Source: Cricetomys ansorgei
Lineage: Eukaryota > Chordata > Mammalia > Rodentia > Nesomyidae
Assembly: GCA_026225945.1 (NCBI GenBank)
Contig: JAMJFZ010000320.1
Span: 9,814,001-9,878,000, forward strand
Reading direction: 5' to 3'
DNA length: 64,000 bases
Positions 1-14,435 of the stretch are shown piece after piece. The notes beneath the pieces were generated by a model. It had not been told where the DNA came from, ran no database searches, and saw nothing but the letters and a program-made list of their open reading frames with translations. Numbering within the stretch: the first letter of the stretch is position 1; each line of letters starts with the position of its first letter. Position numbers and translations under genes: made by a program.

Positions 1-346
1 TCGGCACTGATGTACTTAATTTGGTTTATAAAATGCAATTTGCAATTTCTGTGGAATCCTCTGTTAGTGTTAAAAGGGAAAACAAAAGGGCCCAGTTGAA
101 CAGAAGTCAGGAAAACAGAGTCCCGGATTGGAGTCTGTCGCCATTCGGCTGGAGACTGCTCGCAGGTCGTAGGAGCACTAGTCAGTCTCCTCATCTGACA
201 AAGGTGATAATTGCCCAGTCTACTTCACAGAGGTTGGGTAGGAACACAAGAGCCATTGACTTAACGTTAATAAAAGGCATATGTATTATGGAAATGAATG
301 GCTTACTCTTACTTTGTTTTAATCTGAAAAGATTATTAGAGTATAG
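1..346. other. Intergenic sequence, no feature recognised
   Basis: No conserved ORF, RNA gene or clear repeat was recognised. Confidence 0.4.
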
Positions 347-357
347 CTTTCTTTTTT

Positions 358-409
<52 letters not shown>

Positions 410-414
410 TTTCT

Positions 415-454
<40 letters not shown>

Positions 455-459
455 TTTTT
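347..459 (+). repeat. (CTTT)n microsatellite
   Basis: Over 100 bp of near-perfect CTTT repeat with one TTCTT interruption near 410. The open frame crossing it is an artefact. Confidence 0.98.
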
Positions 460-1010
460 AACCTATCCAAGGCCTGTTTCCTACAACCTTTCTTCTGAGG
501 AGAACCTTACCTAGCATCAACTGAAGAGGTTTCAGATGATGCAGACTGCACCTTCTCCCAGGTAGACATATGACCAATCAGAGCAACCCCACCCCAGCCT
601 CGTGACCTGACCTGGCCAATCAGGGGCAAGAAGTTTCAAGTCTGAGCTTTGGGTGGAACTATTAGAGAAATCCTCTCCCTTCTCTAACAGGTCGCAGGCC
701 TGAGGGTTCTAGAAACTTTCTCACTCCTCCATTATAAAGACAGCCTGAAAACACCAATCAAGAGAAAGACTGGGCATGGCCAGTAGATAGAGTCCTGATA
801 TACCTTCTGATCCTGCAGCCCTAATGCCCGTTCCACTCTGTGACCTGAGACGATGGATGCTCTTGTCATTGAACAGAGGTGGATTTCTGAAGCCTGTAAC
901 TCTAAGAGTCTAGACTGATACAAAATTCTGAGACAGTCTGAGAATCTACAAAGATGAACCAACCATGCTCACATATAACACTGCATGAATTAAGAAGATA
1001 GAAGTTTAAG
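460..1010. other. Intergenic sequence, no feature recognised
   Basis: Nothing convincing in either strand; short ORFs lack recognisable similarity. Confidence 0.4.
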
Positions 1011-1014
1011 CCAC

Positions 1015-1325
1015 ATCCTTATGTATGTATTTCTGTGTATCTGGGGCATGCAGAGGCCAGAGGATATCAAGTGTCCTCTTCTGTCACACTGTCTTATTAC
1101 CTAGAGACAGGACTTCTTGCTGAACTCAAGCTCTCCGTTGTTTTTTCTACTAGATCGACTGATCAGCAAGCCGCAGGGATCCCCCTGTCTCCCTGAGCCC
1201 TCCCAGCAATGGGAATACAGGGTGTGTAGCTACATTCAGCTTTTAAGTCAACGCTAGGGAGCAAACTCAGGTCCCCAAGCTCGTGTAGCAAGAGCTCTTA
1301 CCCACTGAGTCATCTCCCTAAGCCA
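1015..1325 (-). mobile_element. B2/B3-family SINE, diverged
   Basis: The right end is the reverse complement of the B2/B3 head (GGGAGATGACTCAGTGGGTA), with a diverged body to the left. Confidence 0.65.
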
Positions 1326-1441
1326 AGCCACACCCTTATAACATCCAACAGTCTGGAACCAGCCCAGATAGCTATACTTCATAATAGCACCCCGGTGACA
1401 TTTTAGAATATAACAAATACAAATTAGTAAAATAAAGACAT

Positions 1442-1447
1442 TTTATT
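1442..1447 (-). terminator. Dram1: Candidate distal poly(A) signal of Dram1
   Basis: AATAAA on the minus strand about 1.95 kb past the stop, where unique sequence gives way to a SINE-like repeat. It would give an mRNA near 3 kb, similar to DRAM1 in other mammals. Confidence 0.35.
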
Positions 1448-1817
1448 TTACTTTCTCAGCCATGAAGTCCAAGGAAATATACACTTGTGGAAATGAAAAA
1501 TAATAGCAAAAATGGGGATAGCGTTAGAAGTTGCGTGGAATCAATCAGCAGAATGTGACTTGGGGTGATTTGGGGCCTTCTCGGTTTGCCAAGACAGGTC
1601 TAGCCCATGTAACAATTTCTGTGGTATCTGTCCAGAAGAGAGTTGTCACAGAATCATGACGCCCAAACAACTGAAATGTGTGTAGTACATAAAGCAGAAT
1701 GGACAACATTACTAGGTGGCACAGACTAGCTATTAACAGCAAAATGACTAGGAACTAGAGTAAATAAACCCTTTAGACAGCACCTCAAACATCCCTAGTC
1801 ATTACTTGCTATTTTTT

Positions 1818-1900
1818 TCATTCACTTATGCACGCATGCATTCGGTGAGTATTTACCAAGCACCTATTTTGTGCCAGAAGGCACGGTGTTTAACCCTGGA
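1818..1900 (-). mobile_element. L2-like LINE fragment
   Basis: Resembles the reversed L2 3' end (ATTTACCAAGCACCTATTTT, then GTGCCAG), an ancient mammalian repeat inside the putative 3'UTR. Confidence 0.5.
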
Positions 1901-2874
1901 TTAAGGCACATGTTCTGCCCTGAAGGAGTGAGTGCCCAGTCTCCGGTGGAAATGAAGAGAGCCGTCTGTATTCTGGGAAGTACTAACAATGTTCCTGCTC
2001 AAGGCAAAGAGTGCATGGATTCAATCAACCACAGTCTCCACCGGAAAGGTATCAGTTCCTCTTTCCCTTCAGAATGACAGCCGCTGTCTTTTTGTCTCAG
2101 GGTTACAGTGGGGACACACACGTGGCGTTGTGAGAAGTTACAGTGGATCAGAAATGGCTGTCAGTTTCCATCATTGCACGCTTAGGGAGACACGGGATGT
2201 CATGGCAGAAGTGGCTGCTGGCCTTGCCCTTCCCCCAGGAGGCACCACCGCGCGCCCCTCGATCCCCAAGTGCCCCTCACCAAGGCTTTCCAGATGGGCT
2301 GCTCTGTCCTTATCACATGCCCTCAGGGAAGCTCCACTTGCCCAGACTTAGACATGGAACTCGGAGTCCTGTCGGCACTTCCGAGGCCACTTCTTCCTCT
2401 ACAGCAGCTGACATTGCTTTTGCCACTGGTGCACTGGGTGGAAAGACGGGGTCTCCAGGCCTCGCTGAGAAAGGGCCCGACTCACCTTCCCTGTAGTGTC
2501 ATAGGCCAGCGGCCACAGGCATGAAAAGGAGCTTATGAACAGCAGCCTGCACCTCCCCCTTCTCCCTGTCTTGAATCTGCTTTTCCTTTGACTGGCTTAC
2601 AGGGAAACTGAGAAGTGAGTTTCACTTCTGATGCCTGGTCACAGTGAAGGGAGGTTTAATAAGGATGCTGAGCCCATCCTGCCTGGAGTTAGATCCTGGG
2701 GACCACTACAGCGGTAAAGTTGTAGCTCCGTGGGAGGAGCAAATGAGGAGGCTGAATTTTTAAACCTAGGTCTTCCATATTGGCTGGTTAGTATACATAG
2801 TAAATGGTTTTGAGGCCTTAACTATAAAAGCATTTTGTTTAATGCACCTAAAAGTCAGAGTGTCTTAATGATAA

Positions 2875-2880
2875 TTTATT
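2875..2880 (-). terminator. Dram1: Candidate proximal poly(A) signal of Dram1
   Basis: AATAAA on the minus strand, about 520 nt past the stop codon in AT-rich sequence. Use is not proven. Confidence 0.3.
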
Positions 2881-3396
2881 AACTAAATCTTTACCATTAG
2901 GCTATATAATCACTTTGATTTGAATTGTATAAATGCTCTTGTGATGAAAATGTATGCAGGTTATTGTGTTTAAAAAATGAAATTTTAATGTGAATATCCC
3001 CTCATTTGGCTTTTTTTAAAAAAAAATGTACTAAACTTGACATTTTGTTGCTTACTGTATTTTTATAAATCATTCATACATAAAAAGTATAAAAGAATCT
3101 ATACAAAAATAATGCTCCATTTTCTATAATGCCTCATCTTTTCTGCATATGAATTTGTTCATATAAAGAGTGCCTTAGAAAAATATAAAAATATTGCTAC
3201 AGTGTCATCAGTGCCATCCATTCCCTAGGAAAACATACCTCTGTAAATAGAACAACTACTAGGAATTCTTAATGAAATTCAAGTCCTGGATGTGCCACGG
3301 ATGTGTCCCAGTCAGGGTGACATCCAAGCCCGTTTGTCCTCCGCGCCACTTTCAGAAACTGTGCCATTCACTGAGTGAGACAGGATTCTCGCGCCT

Positions 3397-3441
3397 TCAA
3401 AAGTCGTCATTGATCTCTGTGGATATCCTTAGGGTGACACT
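3397..3441 (-). CDS. Dram1: Dram1 coding exon 7 (terminal)
   Basis: Encodes the cytoplasmic tail [14 protein letters not shown] and the TGA stop at 3399-3397. The acceptor is GTAG|AGT, preceded by a purine-rich rather than pyrimidine-rich stretch, so it looks weak, but homology of the peptide is decisive. Confidence 0.95.
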   Translation of the reverse strand, partial: SVTLRISTEINDDF

Positions 3442-6400
3442 CTACGGAGAGGGAGGGAAAGGATATCAGAAAGTGAAACGATTCCAGAATTTGCTATGAT
3501 ATTCTCAGAAGCTTTGTCCCAGTGAAGAGGTGGCTCCCACTATCTCTGCGTGGATCCTAAGGTCTTCCTCCTGGCTCTGCACATCATTTTAGCCAATAAC
3601 TCACTTGTTCTAGAAGGTGAGAGTCTCCCTATGGTCAAATATGCTAAGATCTTATGTTCTCGTGGTCTTGAGGATTTTTCTCAACAACAAACTTTTTACA
3701 CAGTCAAATTTTCTGGGTTTTGGAACTAGTGAGATCTGAACAGTCAAGACGTTGAGTATCAAATGGCAGATAACATCAAAGTTTCACTGGCTAAGTGACC
3801 TGTTAGAAATGTGTCTCATTTGTAACCCTTTAAGGTAAAGCTAATACAGTTGTGTGGTACACCGTCCCCAACACATTCTAGGGGTAAAAGAGAACGTTTC
3901 TTAAAATGAAAGACCTTTTCTAAGTTTTTGCTAATCCTAATCATCATGGATTCGTATAACATTTGAACTGATAAATCCTTACCTGGAAATCTTGGATGAA
4001 TGTTAAAAAATAGAAAATAAAACCAAAGGCCACAGTCCATTCGCAGATGGCACTTACTACGTGAAAGACATAATCCTAACAGAGAGAATAAAGAAACAGT
4101 TTAGCCTAAAGGGCCTCATCTGAAGGAAATTACCCGAAATACACTGAGATGCTCAGACTCGAGAAAGCGGCCCAGTGAACATAAACTGTAACCTTGAGGA
4201 AACACGGGGTGCAAAGCCTTAAGAGGGAGAGGTCAGAGACCAGCCCAGTGCTGGTGGGAAGGCAAATGTTCCCCAAGTTTTTTTTTTTTTTTTTACAGCT
4301 CTTTTAGTTTGAAGACTTGATCTTCAAAAATTCAGAAGGTAGACTAAGAATAGCTGAGACCACAAAGCAAATTTAGACTCCAGTGAAGAAAGAACTTTCC
4401 ATGCAATGCATGATTTGGTTTCCTTTCCCTGGGAACCTCATAGTTGAAGGGTACACTTAAGTGTCTAGTGGGCACTCCAGTGGATCGCCCAAGGATGGGT
4501 GTGTGCGTGCAGACAAGACCAGCCCAGAGCCCCGCTAGGTTTTTATGTCTGCTGCTGTAATTAATTACAGTAATTAGTAATGTGGAATTTGTTAATTCTG
4601 CAAACAGCTCTGCTTGGTGCGGTAAGGCAAATACAGCTGCAGAGCAAATGCCAACACAAGACGCCCATCAGATGACTTTTTTTAGGGGGAAGGCGGAGAA
4701 AATGGGTGCCAAGAGTCAGGGCCTCCGAACTCAGCTGTGTTGGGAGGTAAGAAACAATGGAACAGATGGTTGTTGAGATAGAGAAGATCAAAGCCCGTGT
4801 TTCAACCATTCCTTCCATTTCTTTTGATTTTATTTAGATTTTACTTCATCTAATTCTTTATTTTTAATCTTTTCTGTGGTGTTGGGGATTGAACCCAGGA
4901 CCTTGCACCAGCTAAGAGAGTTCAACCACTGGGCTGCACTACCAGCCGCTCACTTCATTTTCACAAGATGGGAAACTAATGTGTGAATGCTGCTCCAGAG
5001 GGAAAAGGGCCTCTCCACATGTGTGTGTGTCTGTGGGTGTGTATGCGTGCACATGTGTCTCTGTGTCTGTGTCTCTGTGTGCATGCGTGTGTGTATGTGT
5101 CTGTGTGTGTCCCTCTTTTCTGTGTCTGTGTGTCTCCCCATGTCATCTCTCCTCTCCTGTCTCTCTCTCTCTGTAATCATTTTGCTTCTAAAAAATTCTG
5201 TAAATTCTCTTAAAAACACTCTTAAACTCTAAGTTTTAACCCTCACCTGCATTCCGATCAGCTTACATGCCAAATCTGTGCACACTTGATTTGAGGCCTG
5301 TGATTTTCAAGTAAACAAGTCAGTTCTAGGGTGACAGCTCTTTTCTTTGACCCTTTCATCCACAAAGATTGAACGGATGCATGTCAAACTCTGACAGACA
5401 TCTCTACAGATACTCGCATCCACCCCTTGGTCTCCCCCAAGATCACAGCTGAGGAGAATCTGCCCAGTCAACAGTGGCCACTAATTTTTGGTGCCAGCAT
5501 CAGGAGTCATACCATAACCCAGATCCCTGGACAATGAATGTGGCTTGCGAAAGGAGAGCAGGGGGCCTGGAGAGAGACCGTTCAGTGGTTAAGAGCACTT
5601 GCTACTAGCCAGGCAGCAGTAGCCTATGCCTTTAATCCCAGCACTTTGAAGGCAGAGGCAGGCAGATCCTGTGAGTTCAAGGCCAGCCTGGTCTACAGAG
5701 TGAGTTCCAGGACAGCCAGAGTTACAGCAGAGGAACCCTGTCTCAAAAAAAAAATACAAACCACTTGCTGCTCTAGCAAAGGACTGGAGTTACCCAGCAC
5801 CCACGCAGTGGCTCACAACTGTCTGTAACTCAGTTCCAGGGGAATCCTAAGTCTCTTCTGCCTCCAGGGGAGAACACTAGACATGGGCATGGTGTATATA
5901 CATACACGAAAACAAAATATACACACACAAAATAAATATTTACTTTAAAATTTAAGTTTAGGACAAGACTGGCAGATGGCTCGTTGGGTAAAAGGCATCG
6001 TGGGCAAGCCTAATGACCTGAGTTCGGTCTCTGAAGCCCACATGATAGAAGTATAGAATCAGTTCTGTCCTCTGATATCTACCTGTGTGCTACAGTGTGT
6101 GCGGTAATAAAATCAGAAAGAAAAAATATTGAGTCACCAAACCAGAGTCCCAGTTTCTCCATTTTACACGGCTAAGCTATGCAAAGGACAATGGATTGTA
6201 TTTCTCACCCTCCCCATCGAGCACGCCATAGGGCGCAGGGAACATGCTAATATACTACATGGAAGTTCAGGGCAGTGCCTGTTACTCTATCCAGGCAATT
6301 AAAAGCAGCAGTTCTCAATCTGCGGGCCATGACCCCTTTGGAGGTCAAGCGACCCTTTCACAGGGGTTTCCCAAGACCATCTGCATATCAGATTCACATT

Positions 6401-9400
6401 GCAGTTCATAACAACAGCAAAACGACAGTTATGAAGTAGCAACAAAAATTTTATGGTTGTGAGGGGGTCACCACAACATGAGGACCTGTATTGAGTGACT
6501 GCAGCATTAGGAAGGATGAGAACCACCGGTTTAAAAGTTCTCATTGCAGCCATTAATACTGGAAGCAGAAGGCAGCAAAGTAAAAAGAAAACCAGACTTT
6601 ATGCTTTTTTTTGTGTGAAGATCAAGGTCTCCCTATGTAGCCCAGGCTGGTCTTAAAGTCATGCTCCTTCTGCCTCAGCCTTTGGAGTTCTGGGATCCCA
6701 AGCATGAGCCACCCACCCTGGCCTGATCCTTTTCATGTTTTCAGAAAGAAATATGGAAGAAGCAAACAGATTTTCAGCGCTCTAAGGACTTGCTTTGTTG
6801 AGCCCAGATGATCGCGTTAGATTTGTGGTGGAACACTGCCCCCTAGTGGCTGAGAATTAAAGTACACTTGGAGCTGCTCTACTGATTGCTTTCTTGTGGC
6901 AAGAGGGAAGGAAACAACACCCTTCAGTCAGCTGGGGCTGCCTACCCACCACTTAGACATTTTGACAAGTCATTCAAATGAAGCTCTTTTGAAATCCTAT
7001 CTGGATCATTCTCTTCTTCAGCATTATCCATGTAGCTGTATTGATGTGCCCGCATCGTCTGTTCTTTTTTAAAAACTCTTGCTCGGATCGTCCGGTCCCC
7101 TCTGCCCGTTGCTGCTGCATCGAGGCCCCCCCTCTTTTCACCTCTTACACTCAGCTTCTAAACCAAAATTTTACTGAAATTGTTTTTTGAAAAACATTAG
7201 TGACTTTCTTTCTGCTCAAATTTTGGAACCCCACTCCTTAGACTGTTCATCTACATTAAAAACAAAACAAAGCAAGCAAACAAACAAAAATGTCCTTCTC
7301 TTGGATTCTAGGATACCATTTCCTAGTTTGTGGTGAGCATTAACTACTGTTTCTGTGGTTCTAAAACATACTGTTGGACTTCAATTCCAAGTAAGAATTG
7401 TTCTTACTTTCAAAGTACTGTATTTGGCAGGAGACAGCCACTGTTTGCCCCACTAAACTCCAGGCTTCCTTGGGGACTCGCTTCCCAGAGCTAGAGCCTC
7501 CTGGCCTTCCCGGCAGAGAGTCCTGTCCCTGGCAAGGATAGTCATGAATCGCCTGAATGCGGCCCTGCGGTTCTGCTTCTTGCATTGGCCCACACCTCTT
7601 CCTGTTTCTTTGCTTTGAGCTGAAGATATTCCTCTAGTTGCTCCTTGAAAAGCCCCCTCTGTTACTCTCCATCATCTCTCTTGTCTCCCAAGCTTCATCC
7701 ATTCATTCTGGTCAAATTGACAAGTACTAAGGAAGTAGGTGGATGCCCAAACTGACCAGTTTCCCCGAAAACAAGAGATTCCAGTTTGCCCGAGAGAGGA
7801 CGATAAAGAAGACCTTTTGCTTTTAAGAAAACTTAGTTGATTGGGCCTGAAACACTCATTTCCAACTTTGTAAGAGTGTCCCATACACGTCTTTATTGAA
7901 AATGGGCCAAACTCTGCACAAGAAATTATAATGATTTCTCCAAATTAACCATGTAATTTTGTATGTGAATCTCAGAAAGGAGAATTATAGAATTCAAAAT
8001 TATCAATAAAGTTCCTCCCACTGCATCCCAACTACAAAGGGAACTCTAAATTTGAAAACAAAACAGAACAAATTAACAAGAAAACAAAACCCTCACTTAC
8101 ACTGTTCTTCAAAAAAAGAAAAAAGAAAACCCAAAACAACAAATCCCACTTTCTTATCATTGCCCAGCTTGTCTGATGTCCCCAACCATGTACATGTAAG
8201 CATGCAAGTGTGTGTGTGTGTGTGTGTGTGCAGATGTGTGTGTGCTCGCACGTGCGCACAGTTGCGCAGACTGGTCTCTACCACCGAGCCTCTTCCTCGT
8301 TCTAGCACAGCTTGGGAGTGCTTATCGTAGCCTGTAGATCAGCAGCTGCCTTGGGTCCATGAAGTGCAAATAATGATCGATTGCACCTATAACTAAGATC
8401 AACCACACCGTCTTTTGGAGCTAATTATCACACACAGACAGGAGGCTGACTCCATATTTTCCAGCCCATTCTAAGGAAAGACAGTGACCCTTCCTAGGAT
8501 TCAACAGCCACGATCTCACAGACCCAGGATCAACAACTATACTGAGGGTAAATGATTACCTTTTCTTTTGGATTCCATTCCAGCTTGGTTATAGAAATTA
8601 GTGAAGCACAGGCAATCACTTACAAAAGAGAAGCTTGTTAAGGCAATGGCAAGAGAAAATGAGTCCTTTACTATTAAGACAATAATACACCATTATACTG
8701 CATTTAAATATTTATAACATTTCTAATCAAACCAGTGATGTGAACATCTCATAATCTCAGGCCTTCAATCATGACAGTGGCTACATTACAACAGGGATGT
8801 AGGACATTTGCCTGACATGCATAGGGCCTTAGGTTCAGCCTCCAGTACCACAAAGTAAATATGTACATCAATAAATTACAGCATGGAAATGCAGTTGTTC
8901 CTTAGCAATACTTTTTTGGGTATTGTGGTGGTTTTGAATAAGAAGGCCTCCTATAGGCTGCTATATTTGAATGCTTAATCACCAGGGAGTGGGACTCTTG
9001 GATAGCATGAGAAAGATTATGGCCTTGTTGGAGGAAGTGTATCACTGGGGGTGGGCTTTGAGGTCTTCAAAAGCCCACAACCAGCCCAGTGTTTTCCTCT
9101 CTCTTTGAGCCTATGGATCAGAATATATCTCTTAGCTAATTCTCCAGCACCACACCTTCCTGCTGCCACACTCCCTGCCATAATGTGTAAAAGGTTTTTT
9201 TTTTTTCTTTCAAAAGGCGTGTATGGTTGCTTTCTGCTGTTTGGGTCTGGGCTTTTAAAGGCTGCAGCTATTCCTAAATGCTGTATCTAAGCTTTGAAGC
9301 CTTTTGTAACTGTTACTTTTTCACTGGACTCCTATCAGAACTCCAACCCCCTCAGGTTCAGCTTCTCCTGACAGTTTCTAAGAGAGATCTAACTTGTAAC

Positions 9401-12400
9401 CTTTTTTAAAATCCTCAGTTAGCTCAAAGGGTTAAGAAGGAAAGGAAAGGACAAAATTTTATAGCCCCCTTGGCTGTCTTTATCTGCATCTGAGGCTTCC
9501 CAGCAACTGTCTGCCTTCTTTCTTATTCTCTAGAACTATCTGTCCTTATCTGAGCTTTGTTTCTGATTGCTTTCCCTATCATCAGCTTCAGGAGCTCACT
9601 TTTTTCCTGACACCAACTCTGTGCTCACTCTTCCCTGACACTACCCAACCTGGTACTCACTCTTCGCCTGTCTCCACCCCAACTGTCTTTCTAACAGACA
9701 CATTCTCTTTTATATAGCTCCCTCCAAGCTGTTCCCAGAAGTCCAAGCGGCATGTAACCATAAGGAATGCTGCACAACACAAAAAGCCTCCTGGCAAAGA
9801 GTTTCTTTACAATAATGATAATGGACTAAGCCCCTGAAACTGTAAGTGAGACCCCAATTAAATGCTTTCTTTTGTAAGAGTTGCCATGGTCAAGGCTTCT
9901 CTTCACAGCAATAGAACAATGTCTAAGACAGTGCATATAGTAAAATTTTAATGTGTCTACATTTTGTTCAACCTGAGCATTTCTGAGTGTTCCACTTAAG
10001 CAACCTGCTTAAAGCTGGCCTAACTGGCTGGCACAAGAATCCTAAACAGTCCTTTTTGAATTTCTGCTATTGAATAAAAAAATATATTTCCTCCAAAATG
10101 CCATTTTCAAGGCAACAGTGTTCATAAAAAGTAATATTTCATATTCAAAGATAAGCTACCAATGGGCTGGAAAGATGGCTTAGTGGTTAAGAGTACTGGC
10201 TGCTCTTTCAGAGGACCTAAGTTCCAATTCCCAGAACCCACATCTATACACAACCAACTGTAACTCCAGTTCCAGGGGGTCTGATGCCCCCTCCCCTGGC
10301 TTTTGCAGGCACCACATAAACTTGGTGCAGAGACATACATATATGCAGGCGAAACACCCATACACATAAAACAATTAAAAAGGAAAAAAAAACAACAAAA
10401 AAGGCTATTTTTAAAATTCAAACTACTACCCTTTAGAAACAGACTTTCTATGGGCAGTTGGATAGAAGTGGACCCCCCTTCTTCCTTACCCAGAATTATA
10501 GAGCCAAGAAAGTCTGCGAGGTCAAACTGTGGGGATAAATAGCAAGCCTCCTACAGATCACTTTAATGACACCAGCCATGAAGGCCCCTGCCTTGCCTGG
10601 GCCCACCGCCTCCCGAGGGCAGGGGAAAATAGAAAGCTCTAGAAAATCCACCTTTAAAAACATGAGGAATCAATCCAAAGTACTGAACCAAAGCCATGCT
10701 TTGAGCCTCCTCTGCGTTCAGAGCCAGCACAGCCTTTCCTGACCCTTCTCTTCCTATTCTGCAAAGCTTAACACTTCTCACTTTCTCAGAATAAAGGCAG
10801 TCAAGAGTGTAGACAATTCCTTGATCACCTAATGACTCTACTTCTGCTTCTACTAGTTTCAAAGCCTATTCACTCTTGCATCTACTTACTCTTTGGTTCC
10901 CTTTTCAGTGCACTAGGTGGCATACTGTCTTTGGGTAGGCGGGGAGTTCAGCTCAACAGGCTTGGTGTCAGTATTGAGAAATATTAGAGACTCATTAGAC
11001 AAAGCCCAGAGAACATGGTGTGCTAGAGAAGAGGGCAGGAACAGCAATGGCTCAGATTTAAAAAAAAACAAAAACATTAATTCAGTGTGTGCTGGCACTT
11101 GGGATGTCACGGAACACATCACAGGGTCAGCTCCATCTAAGTTCTGGAGTCTGAAGACCTATCAACAGTAGCCACACACCACAGAACTGCACTGTGTAAG
11201 TTTAAATTCACTGGTAGCCATGTTTTAAAAACCAAAAAGGAGGGGCTGGAGAGATGGCTCAGTGGTTAAGAGCATCGGCTGCTTGCTCTTCCAGAGGACT
11301 CGGGTTCAGTTTCAATTACAGGCAGCTCACAACTGCCCATAATTCCAGTTCCAAGGAATCTGATGCCCTCACAACCAATGCACATAAAATTAAATAAAAA
11401 TTTTAATGATAAAAAACCTAAAAAGAAATAAATGCAATTAATTTTAATAATATATCTTATTTAACCCAACTTACCAAAATACTGTCACTATAGTAATAGA
11501 GATACTGATAGGTAGCATATATCCTATTTAACCTAATATATCAAATAATATTAATGGTGATGGAATAATAGAGATTGCACATTGCTAAGGGTGTGTGCTG
11601 TTCCTTCAGACAACATTGTTTGGTCCCCAGCACACACTTTGGGCAGCTAACATCTGCCTATAAGCCACAGCTACAGAGGGTCTGTCACCTCTTCTGGCCT
11701 TTGTGGGGATCTGTACACACACACACACACACACACGCACCACATATTTTTAAAAAATATAAAACATAAAATATTGGTGATGACATCATTTTAATGTGTA
11801 ATAATATAAAGAAATGTAAACCGAATGTAGTGCCTTATGTCAGTAATCTCAACACTTGGAAGGCTAGGACAGGAGAATCAAAAGTTTGAAGCTAGCCTGG
11901 GCTACTGTAGAGGCCTGTGTGAAAGCTAGGAAGGATCTATATTCCAGGGGTCTATATTCAGAGGCCTGTGTGATCTGGATGGAATGTAGACACACCTTTA
12001 ATCCAGTATTTGGAAGGCAATGGTAGTCCATGCCTTTAATCCCTAGAAAAAAACATCGAAGTCCACATAGGACACATATACATAACAATCAGTGTCACAC
12101 AGGAAGTGATGTGTGAGATGAGTCAGAGTAGATGGCAGACAAAGTGACTAATCAGAGGAAGAGTTAGCAGAGTAAGGACATGCCCAACTTTCATGAGAAA
12201 AGGTAAGCTCTCAGCTCAGTTAAAAAAGAGTTACATAGGAATTAGTGGCAGAAAAGCCAGTTAGGAGAGTCATTTGAAGGAGACAGAAGAGTCGGTTGAG
12301 AAGCAGGCTAAAGAGCAGTTGAGGAGCAGTTAACAGAGTTAATTGAAGAGTCAGTTACAGAGGAGTGACAGATGCTGAGGCTGGAGTGAGTTACAGAGCA

Positions 12401-14400
12401 GTTAGTTGAAGTTAGTTACAGAGGCAGGATGGCACAGTGAGAGCTCAGGGAGAGACACAGAGACACAGCAGAGCTCAGCAGAAGAAGCCCAGAACAGAGA
12501 GTGAGTTGAACCAGAAGGGTCAGAGTTCAGAAGGAGCTAGTCAGAGTGGCTCAGTAAACAAGAAGTAGGTCTCAGACATTTATTAGATTGTACAGAGACT
12601 GAGGCTGAAGCCACCTTCCAGTTCAAGGTTTAAGAATAGATTGTACAGAGGCCCAAATGCTCTAGGGCTCCAGGGCTCCCAATTTAATTTAATTTAATTA
12701 GTAATTAATTAGTAAAAGAATAAACTGTCCTCTTCACTGAATCAAGGTCTATATCTAGTGAATTTATATCAACATCCACTTCTACAACTATACTACACAA
12801 TGAGTTTAAAGTCCACTCACCCTCCCCCACACCCCCACCAATAAACAAACAAACCAAAGCAAAAGGAGGAGGGGAACTATGAGGTCACCTACTGAACTAC
12901 ATTCCTTTTTTTTTTTCTTATCAAGTCTTTGAAATGAGTGCGTGTTTTACATTTACAAAAGATTTCAATTTGGGCTAGCTACATTCCAAGTACACAAACA
13001 GCCACACAGTTACTGGCCCAGCTCTAGAATAGCCCCTGGGATGAGCATAGTCAAAAAGCAGAGAACAGGAAACCACTGTGGGAAAATGTGTCACAATGAG
13101 GCTGAAGAAAAAGGAAGTCTTAGATCATACGTCTCAAGAACCCTGTGAAGGTTCTTTCTTTCTCTTTTCCTTTCTTCCTTCTTCATCTCTCTTTTTATTT
13201 TCATTGAGATACGGCCTCACTATGTAGCGCTGTCTGTACTGGTACTCACTCTGTAGACCAGGCTGGCCTCAAACTTGGAGATCCTCTTGCCTCTGCCTCC
13301 CAAATGCCGAGATTAAAGATGTGAGCCAGCATGCCTGGCCTCTTTTACTCTCTCTTTTTCTCTTCCTTTCCTTTCTTCTTTTCTTTCTTTCATTCAGAGT
13401 CAAGTTTGGATTACTACCATCATGCCTGGCTTCTGTGAAGTTTTTGGAAGCTTTAGAAGTTGAAGCAAGATGGACCAATAAGCAGGAGAAATTTAGAAAC
13501 CTGATATGAACTGACTGGCCTCACAGTCAGGTGTGGAAGGAAAAAAGGGAGGGAGGGAGCGAGGGAAGGAAAAGGAGAAAAAAATGGCCTCAGTCCTTCA
13601 GTTTCTTCAGGACTCAGCGAGGCTGTTTTGTGTCTCAGAAACATTAAGGAGAAACATGGGCATTTTAAGAGGACTTTAAAGTCTTTCCAAAGAAATATCA
13701 CCACCATAGTAAAGCTTGAGACCCAGGCTTTTCCATGAAGAGGCTTTGTAGTAGTAGATGTAGATGTAGATTCAGGGCAGAGGACAGTTTATTCGTTATT
13801 CTAATTAAAAGACTGGTTCTTAGCCTGGAGTCCCGGAGCCCTTGAGCATTTCGTCCTCTTTACAGTCTAGTCTTAATCCTTGAAATGGAAGGCTTCAGCC
13901 TTCATACAATCTAGAACATTTAAACTGCTAGCCTGGACCTAGAAGGCTTCAGCCTTAGCCTTCTGAGACATACTGCTGACTGACCCACTCTGACTAGCTC
14001 CTTCTGAACTCTGACCCTTCTAGTTCAATGCACTCTCTGTTCTGGGCTTCTTCTGCTGAGCTCTGCTGTGTCTCTGTGTCTCTCACTGAAATCTCATTGC
14101 TCCAGCCTGCCTCTATAACTGACTGCTGCAACTGACTGCTCTGTAACTCACTCCAGCCTCAGCTTCTGTAACCCCTCTGTAACAGCTTACTCTGTTAACT
14201 GCTCAATCTACTCTTCAGCCTGCTTCTGGACTGACTGCTCCAGCTGACTTCTCTATAACTCTCTTTAACTGAGCTGAGAGTTCACCTTTTCTCGTGAGTT
14301 GGGCATGTCTTACTCTAATAACTCTTCCTCTGAGTTTTCACTTTGTCTGCCATTTACTCTGACTCATCTCAGATATCACTTCCTGTGTGACACTGTATGT

Positions 14401-14435
<35 letters not shown>

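Larger units (their letters stand above)
1442..3396 (-). other. Dram1: Probable Dram1 3' untranslated region
   Basis: Sequence below the stop codon has almost no young SINEs, with AT-rich stretches at 2740-3240, as expected for a 3'UTR. Minus-strand AATAAA signals are at 2880-2875 and 1447-1442. The lower boundary is an inference from the last signal; no transcript evidence is available. An old L2-like fragment lies inside at about 1818-1900. Confidence 0.4.
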